Below, piece by piece: positions 62,522-64,000 of a stretch of 64,000 nt of DNA (positions are counted from its first letter, which is position 1; each line of letters starts with the position of its first letter). The stretch comes from an uncultured Lachnospiraceae bacterium. Lineage in GTDB: Bacteria > Bacillota > Clostridia > Lachnospirales > Lachnospiraceae. The stretch is from NCBI GenBank assembly GCA_910585995.1, contig CAJUGG010000076.1, forward strand, positions 1 to 64,000, given 5' to 3'. The position numbers and the translations under genes were made by a program. The notes below the pieces were generated by a model. The model was not told the DNA's origin. It made no database searches and saw only the letters and a program-made list of their open reading frames with translations.

Positions 62522-63382
62522 ATGGCAGAAGAACAGAAGATTACGATACGCACACAAAAAGTCGCAAAGGATTATACTAGGCAGAAGATGATCTTTTTTG
62601 GGACGCTTGTGCTGCTCCTGATACTGACAGCGATTTTTGCACCATATTTAACTCCATATGATCCCTATGAACAGGATTTAGGAAGTGCACTTTTGCCGCC
62701 AGGTGCCGGGCACCTTTTAGGAACTGACCGATATGGAAGAGATATGCTGTCTCGTGTGCTTATGGGTTCTCAGTCGACGATATTTGCCGCACTTCTTTTA
62801 GTGGTGATGATTACAGTGATTGGGAGTGCTGTGGGGATTCTCTGCGGCTATCATGGGGGAAAGCTGGATGCCTTTCTTATGAGAGTGTCGGATATCTTTT
62901 TAGCGTTTCCGGGTATGGTATTTGCTATCGCTGTGGCCAGTGTGATGAAAGGCGGCATTATGAATGCCGTTGTGGCTCTGGCCTGTATCTCCTGGCCCAA
63001 GTATGCAAGGATTGCCAGAAGCCAGGTGATGACGATTAAAAGCACACCGTATATGGCAGCGGCAAAACTGTCTGGTTCGAGTATCTCTAAGAGGATCCTA
63101 AAACACATTCTTCCCAATATTGCTGGGCCAGTGGTCGTGACGGCTGTTTTGGATATTGGAACGATGATGATGGAGATCGCTGGTCTTTCTTTTTTAGGAC
63201 TTGGTGCAACACCGCCGACCGCTGAATGGGGTTCTATGATGAGTAATGGGAGAAGTATGCTCCAGACTTCACCCTGGGTGATCTTAGCGCCTGGTGCAGC
63301 GATCTTTTTGACTGTTATGATCTTTAATCTGGCCGGGGATACGGTGCGTGATCTGCTAGACCCCAGACAGAGAAGGGGGTGA
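62522..63382 (+). CDS. Opp/Dpp/Nik-type ABC transporter permease, subunit 2 (DppC/NikC-like)
   Basis: 286 residues with GTDRYGRDMLSRVLMGSQ (about 70), EAA-loop region and GATPPTAEWGSMMSNGR (about 235). Three bases after subunit 1. Together they form the channel of the importer. Confidence 0.93.
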   Translation: MAEEQKITIRTQKVAKDYTRQKMIFFGTLVLLLILTAIFAPYLTPYDPYEQDLGSALLPPGAGHLLGTDRYGRDMLSRVLMGSQSTIFAALLLVVMITVIGSAVGILCGYHGGKLDAFLMRVSDIFLAFPGMVFAIAVASVMKGGIMNAVVALACISWPKYARIARSQVMTIKSTPYMAAAKLSGSSISKRILKHILPNIAGPVVVTAVLDIGTMMMEIAGLSFLGLGATPPTAEWGSMMSNGRSMLQTSPWVILAPGAAIFLTVMIFNLAGDTVRDLLDPRQRRG

Positions 63383-63386
63383 ATCT

Positions 63387-64000
63387 ATGGCACCATTACT
63401 GGATATGCAGCATGTAGAGATCAGCTACCATGGAAGGGCAGTCGTACGGGATGTGTCTTTTCAGCTTGAAGCGGGTGAGATCCTGGGGATTGTGGGAGAG
63501 TCCGGGAGTGGGAAAAGTACCCTGCTCAGGGCGGCTATGGGACTTCTGGGCAGCGGCGGAGCGGTGACAAAAGGAGATATCTATTATAGAGGGAACAATG
63601 TGGTGGATGCAAGGGAAGACGAGCTGAAAAAGATGAGGGGGCCTGCTATGGGCATGATCTTTCAGAATACAGAAGCGTCGCTTTGCCCGATTCGGAGTAT
63701 CAAAGATCAGCTGTATGAGAGTGTCTGTCAGCATGAGAAGGTGAGCCGGGAAGAAGTGCGCAAGCGCGCGATGGAGCTTTTTGACAAGATGCGTATGCCG
63801 GATGGGGAGAGGATTTTAAACAGTTATCCATTTGAATTGTCAGGAGGGATGAATCAGCGGGTTGGTATTATGATGGCCATGGTGTTAAAGCCGGATCTTC
63901 TGTTTGCGGACGAACCAACCAGTGCTTTGGATGTGACGGTTCAGGCTCAGGTGGTAAAAGAGATGATGAAGATGAGAGAGAGCTATGGTACGAGCATCGT
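63387..64000 (+). CDS. Opp/Dpp/Nik-type ABC transporter ATPase (DppD-like), 3' truncated by window
   Basis: 205 residues are visible and the frame is open at the last base. Walker A GESGSGKSTLL (about 36), signature LSGGMNQRV (about 151) and Walker B LLFADEPTSALDVTVQ (about 171) are intact. A binding protein and a second ATPase probably follow outside the window. Confidence 0.93.
   Translation, partial: MAPLLDMQHVEISYHGRAVVRDVSFQLEAGEILGIVGESGSGKSTLLRAAMGLLGSGGAVTKGDIYYRGNNVVDAREDELKKMRGPAMGMIFQNTEASLCPIRSIKDQLYESVCQHEKVSREEVRKRAMELFDKMRMPDGERILNSYPFELSGGMNQRVGIMMAMVLKPDLLFADEPTSALDVTVQAQVVKEMMKMRESYGTSI

Overview
The window looks like chromosome from a spore-forming, anaerobic Bacillota of the Lachnospiraceae type. 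The basis is gene content: a SleC-like cortex-lytic protein, a CotH kinase, a PdaB-like deacetylase, a c-di-AMP synthase CdaA/CdaR pair, an archaeal-type AspRS with GatCAB behind a T-box, an ANTAR regulator after glnA and a GntR/LacI hybrid AraR. Strong AAGGAGG ribosome sites and sigma-A-like promoters fit. No rRNA, tRNA, CRISPR array, phage or insertion sequence was seen.

Layout: 0-9 kb is core: SleC-like protein, mreB, recD2, comF, then a c-di-AMP operon (two membrane proteins, cdaA, cdaR). 9.3-17.5 kb is a surface-polymer cluster (DUF2142 membrane protein, flippase, three GT2 glycosyltransferases, HAD phosphatase), followed by a convergent CotH kinase. 19-21.8 kb holds a DUF6020-like membrane protein translationally coupled to a barnase-type lipoprotein and its barstar. 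21.8-28.8 kb (minus strand) is an L-arabinose module: binding protein, ATPase, permease, AraR and AraA. 29.2-32.8 kb is a two-component system plus lipoprotein, followed by a decayed asnB. 33-41.4 kb has a LysR regulator, an unknown gene, a deacetylase, lrgAB, citrate synthase, a DPM1-like GT2 and a second DUF6020-like protein. 41.6-47 kb has a Cys-rich small protein, glnA with an ANTAR regulator, dapF and a GT-C-like protein. 47-52.6 kb is T-box - aspS - gatC - gatA - gatB, a set that fits Asn-tRNA formation by transamidation. 52.6-57.6 kb has an AT-rich unknown gene pair, a small conserved-looking protein, a lipoprotein amidase, cspA and an M23 peptidase. 57.6-64 kb is an uptake/modification island: amidohydrolase, two paralogous SAM methyltransferases, a LysR regulator and an Opp/Dpp/Nik-type importer that runs off the window.

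The least explained material is non-coding. (1) A family of hairpin leaders, single or in tandem, sits directly upstream of the ribosome sites of araA, aspS, dapF, gatA and a small protein; the stem sequence changes between copies while pairing is kept. (2) Three palindromes of about 240 bp share a core but carry different self-complementary outer arms. (3) A C-rich motif recurs before genes of the methyltransferase/importer island, next to LysR-type dyads. None of these is accounted for by the coding annotation.
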